A DNA stretch of 64,000 nucleotides from Cellulophaga sp. BC115SP (lineage in GTDB: Bacteria; Bacteroidota; Bacteroidia; Cytophagales; Spirosomataceae): positions 1 to 64,000 of the forward strand of contig NZ_JAAALB010000033.1 of the NCBI RefSeq assembly GCF_009905545.1. The letters are read 5' to 3'. Of the stretch, positions 62,870 to 64,000 are shown one piece after another. A program made the translations under genes and the position numbers. The notes beneath the pieces were generated by a model. It ran no database searches. It had not been told where the DNA came from and saw only the letters and a program-made list of their open reading frames with translations. How positions within the stretch are numbered: position 1 is the stretch's first letter; each line of letters starts with the position of its first letter.

Positions 62870-64000
62870 CTACAATATGCTCCTCTTGATTCCTAATTCC
62901 AGTCCTCTAAGTTCTGCAAGCCCTTTTAATCGACCAATGGCAGAATAGCCCGGGTAGGTTTTTTTCCCATTCGTCAAATCATCCAGCATCAAATGACCAT
63001 GATCGGGACGCATTGGGATTTGACGTTCGGCTCCTTTTTTGTTTTCTTCCAAAACTACCGCTTTCACTACCTCATACATATCGACATCGCCAGTGAGATG
63101 TGCAGCTTCGTGAAAATTCAATGGGTTTTCTTCTCTTTTGGTAGTTCGTAAATGCAAAAAATGAATACGATGTCCCCAACGAGTTATCATTCCTGCTAAA
63201 TCATTATCTTCTCTAACTCCCAGAGAACCAGTGCAAAATGTAATGCCATTGGCTGTGACGTCGCATGCTTGCATGAGTTGTACCAAATCAGACTCGGTAC
63301 TCACAACACGTGGTAAGCCCAAAAGAGACTTTGGAGGATCATCAGGGTGGATACATAGATTGACGCCCAGTTCTTGGGCTAGCGGTGCAATCTGCTGAAT
63401 AAAGTAATACAGATTGGCACGAAGTTCGGCATCACCTATATGAGCGTAATTATTTAATAAACCTTGAAAAGTAGTAAGACTAAATGCTTCTTCTGAGCCG
63501 GGCAAACCTAGCAAAACAGTATTGGTTAACTCCTTAAGTTCATCCTCTGTCATTTGCTCGAATTTAGCTTTTGCAGCCTCCTGAACCTCTTGCGTATAAT
63601 CATTTTTAGCATTGGGACGTTGAAGGATATATAAATCGAACAAGGCGAAATCTTGCCAAACAAAGCGTAGGGCTTGAGAGCCATCTGGCATGCTATAATT
63701 GAGCTTGGTGCGCGACCAATCTAACACAGGCATAAAATTGTAGCAAACAATAGTAACCCCACACGCCGCCAAATTGCGTAGAGAAGCTTTGTAGTTCTCA
63801 ATATATAAATCACGAGAAGGAAGTCCTTTTTTGATATCCTCGTGCACAGGGAGACTTTCTACAACGAGCCATTTTAAGGATGAATACTGTTGATTATCAG
63901 CTTCAATGATTTGAATTCTTTCTTGAATGGCCTCTTTAGACCATATTTCACCGACAGGAATTTGATGGAGAGCGGAAACAACCCCCGTACACCCTGCCTG
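62870..64000 (-). CDS. uxuA: Mannonate dehydratase UxuA (5' end beyond the window)
   Basis: 377 codons are visible and the frame runs open to the last base. The first visible residues are QAGCTGVVSALHQIPVGEIW, so only about 15-20 N-terminal residues are missing compared with the usual 390-395. Conserved blocks include VCYNFMPVLDWSRT, VNLCIHPDDPP, GITFCTGSLGVR, HFLHLRTTKREENP and MRPDHGHLMLDD, with metal-binding Cys, His and Asp residues in place. It converts D-mannonate to 2-keto-3-deoxygluconate. With GH67 and the dehydrogenase downstream it forms the uronate branch of glucuronoxylan catabolism. An internal GTG at 63847 is not the start. Confidence 0.95.
   Translation of the reverse strand, partial: QAGCTGVVSALHQIPVGEIWSKEAIQERIQIIEADNQQYSSLKWLVVESLPVHEDIKKGLPSRDLYIENYKASLRNLAACGVTIVCYNFMPVLDWSRTKLNYSMPDGSQALRFVWQDFALFDLYILQRPNAKNDYTQEVQEAAKAKFEQMTEDELKELTNTVLLGLPGSEEAFSLTTFQGLLNNYAHIGDAELRANLYYFIQQIAPLAQELGVNLCIHPDDPPKSLLGLPRVVSTESDLVQLMQACDVTANGITFCTGSLGVREDNDLAGMITRWGHRIHFLHLRTTKREENPLNFHEAAHLTGDVDMYEVVKAVVLEENKKGAERQIPMRPDHGHLMLDDLTNGKKTYPGYSAIGRLKGLAELRGLELGIKRSIL

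Overview
The window is AT-rich DNA from a member of the Bacteroidota, most likely the Cytophagales. Evidence for this: SusC/SusD pairs, a hybrid two-component system (HTCS) regulator, TAnnTTTG-type -7 promoter elements, weak ribosome binding sites and many TonB-dependent receptors. The genus cannot be fixed from sequence reading alone (Flectobacillus- or Arcicella-like is a guess). No rRNA, tRNA, CRISPR array or insertion sequence was found. 

Layout. (1) 0.1-23.8 kb is a complete xylan utilisation locus: a LysR regulator, susC-susD-susC-susD, a DUF1735 lipoprotein, a GH10 xylanase with two inserted carbohydrate-binding modules, an HTCS regulator, a second GH10, and in the opposite direction a CE6-type acetyl esterase and a GH43 enzyme. 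(2) 24-33.4 kb holds an iron-sulfur repair protein (RIC), a UbiA-like membrane protein, two TonB receptors, a peroxiredoxin-like protein without its cysteines and a TauE/SafE exporter. The last two share a palindromic promoter motif, with a weaker copy before the second receptor. (3) 33.5-42.3 kb is one minus-strand operon: adaptor, TolC, ABC ATPase, two MacB-like permeases, an NtrC-type activator and its kinase. Candidate enhancer sites and a sigma-54-like promoter lie in front of it. (4) 42.6-46.1 kb has a serine recombinase, an OmpR-type two-component system and a small secreted protein. An almost identical 18-bp box precedes both the response regulator and the small protein. (5) 46.9-49.4 kb is a divergent pair: a Nudix-type regulator and a carboxylesterase. 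(6) 49.5-54.4 kb is a replication and partition module: parB, parA, a Rep_3-type initiator and an iteron origin. (7) 54.5-57.8 kb has a secreted EEP-family enzyme and a TonB receptor, followed by a 138-bp tandem repeat array. (8) 58.5-64 kb is the side-chain branch of xylan catabolism: GH43, a short-chain dehydrogenase, GH67 alpha-glucuronidase and uxuA, which runs off the window edge.

How it fits together. The two xylan loci are complementary. The first binds, cuts, deacetylates and debranches xylan at the cell surface and in the periplasm. The second releases 4-O-methylglucuronate (GH67) and feeds uronate into the UxuA pathway. They flank a plasmid-type replicon, so xylan catabolism here is probably carried by a megaplasmid or chromid, or sits next to an integrated one. 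Several repeat families are scattered through the intergenic spaces: a palindrome built on AAAGTRTCA, a roughly 160-bp imperfect repeat, and the 138-bp unit. They link the distant parts of the window.
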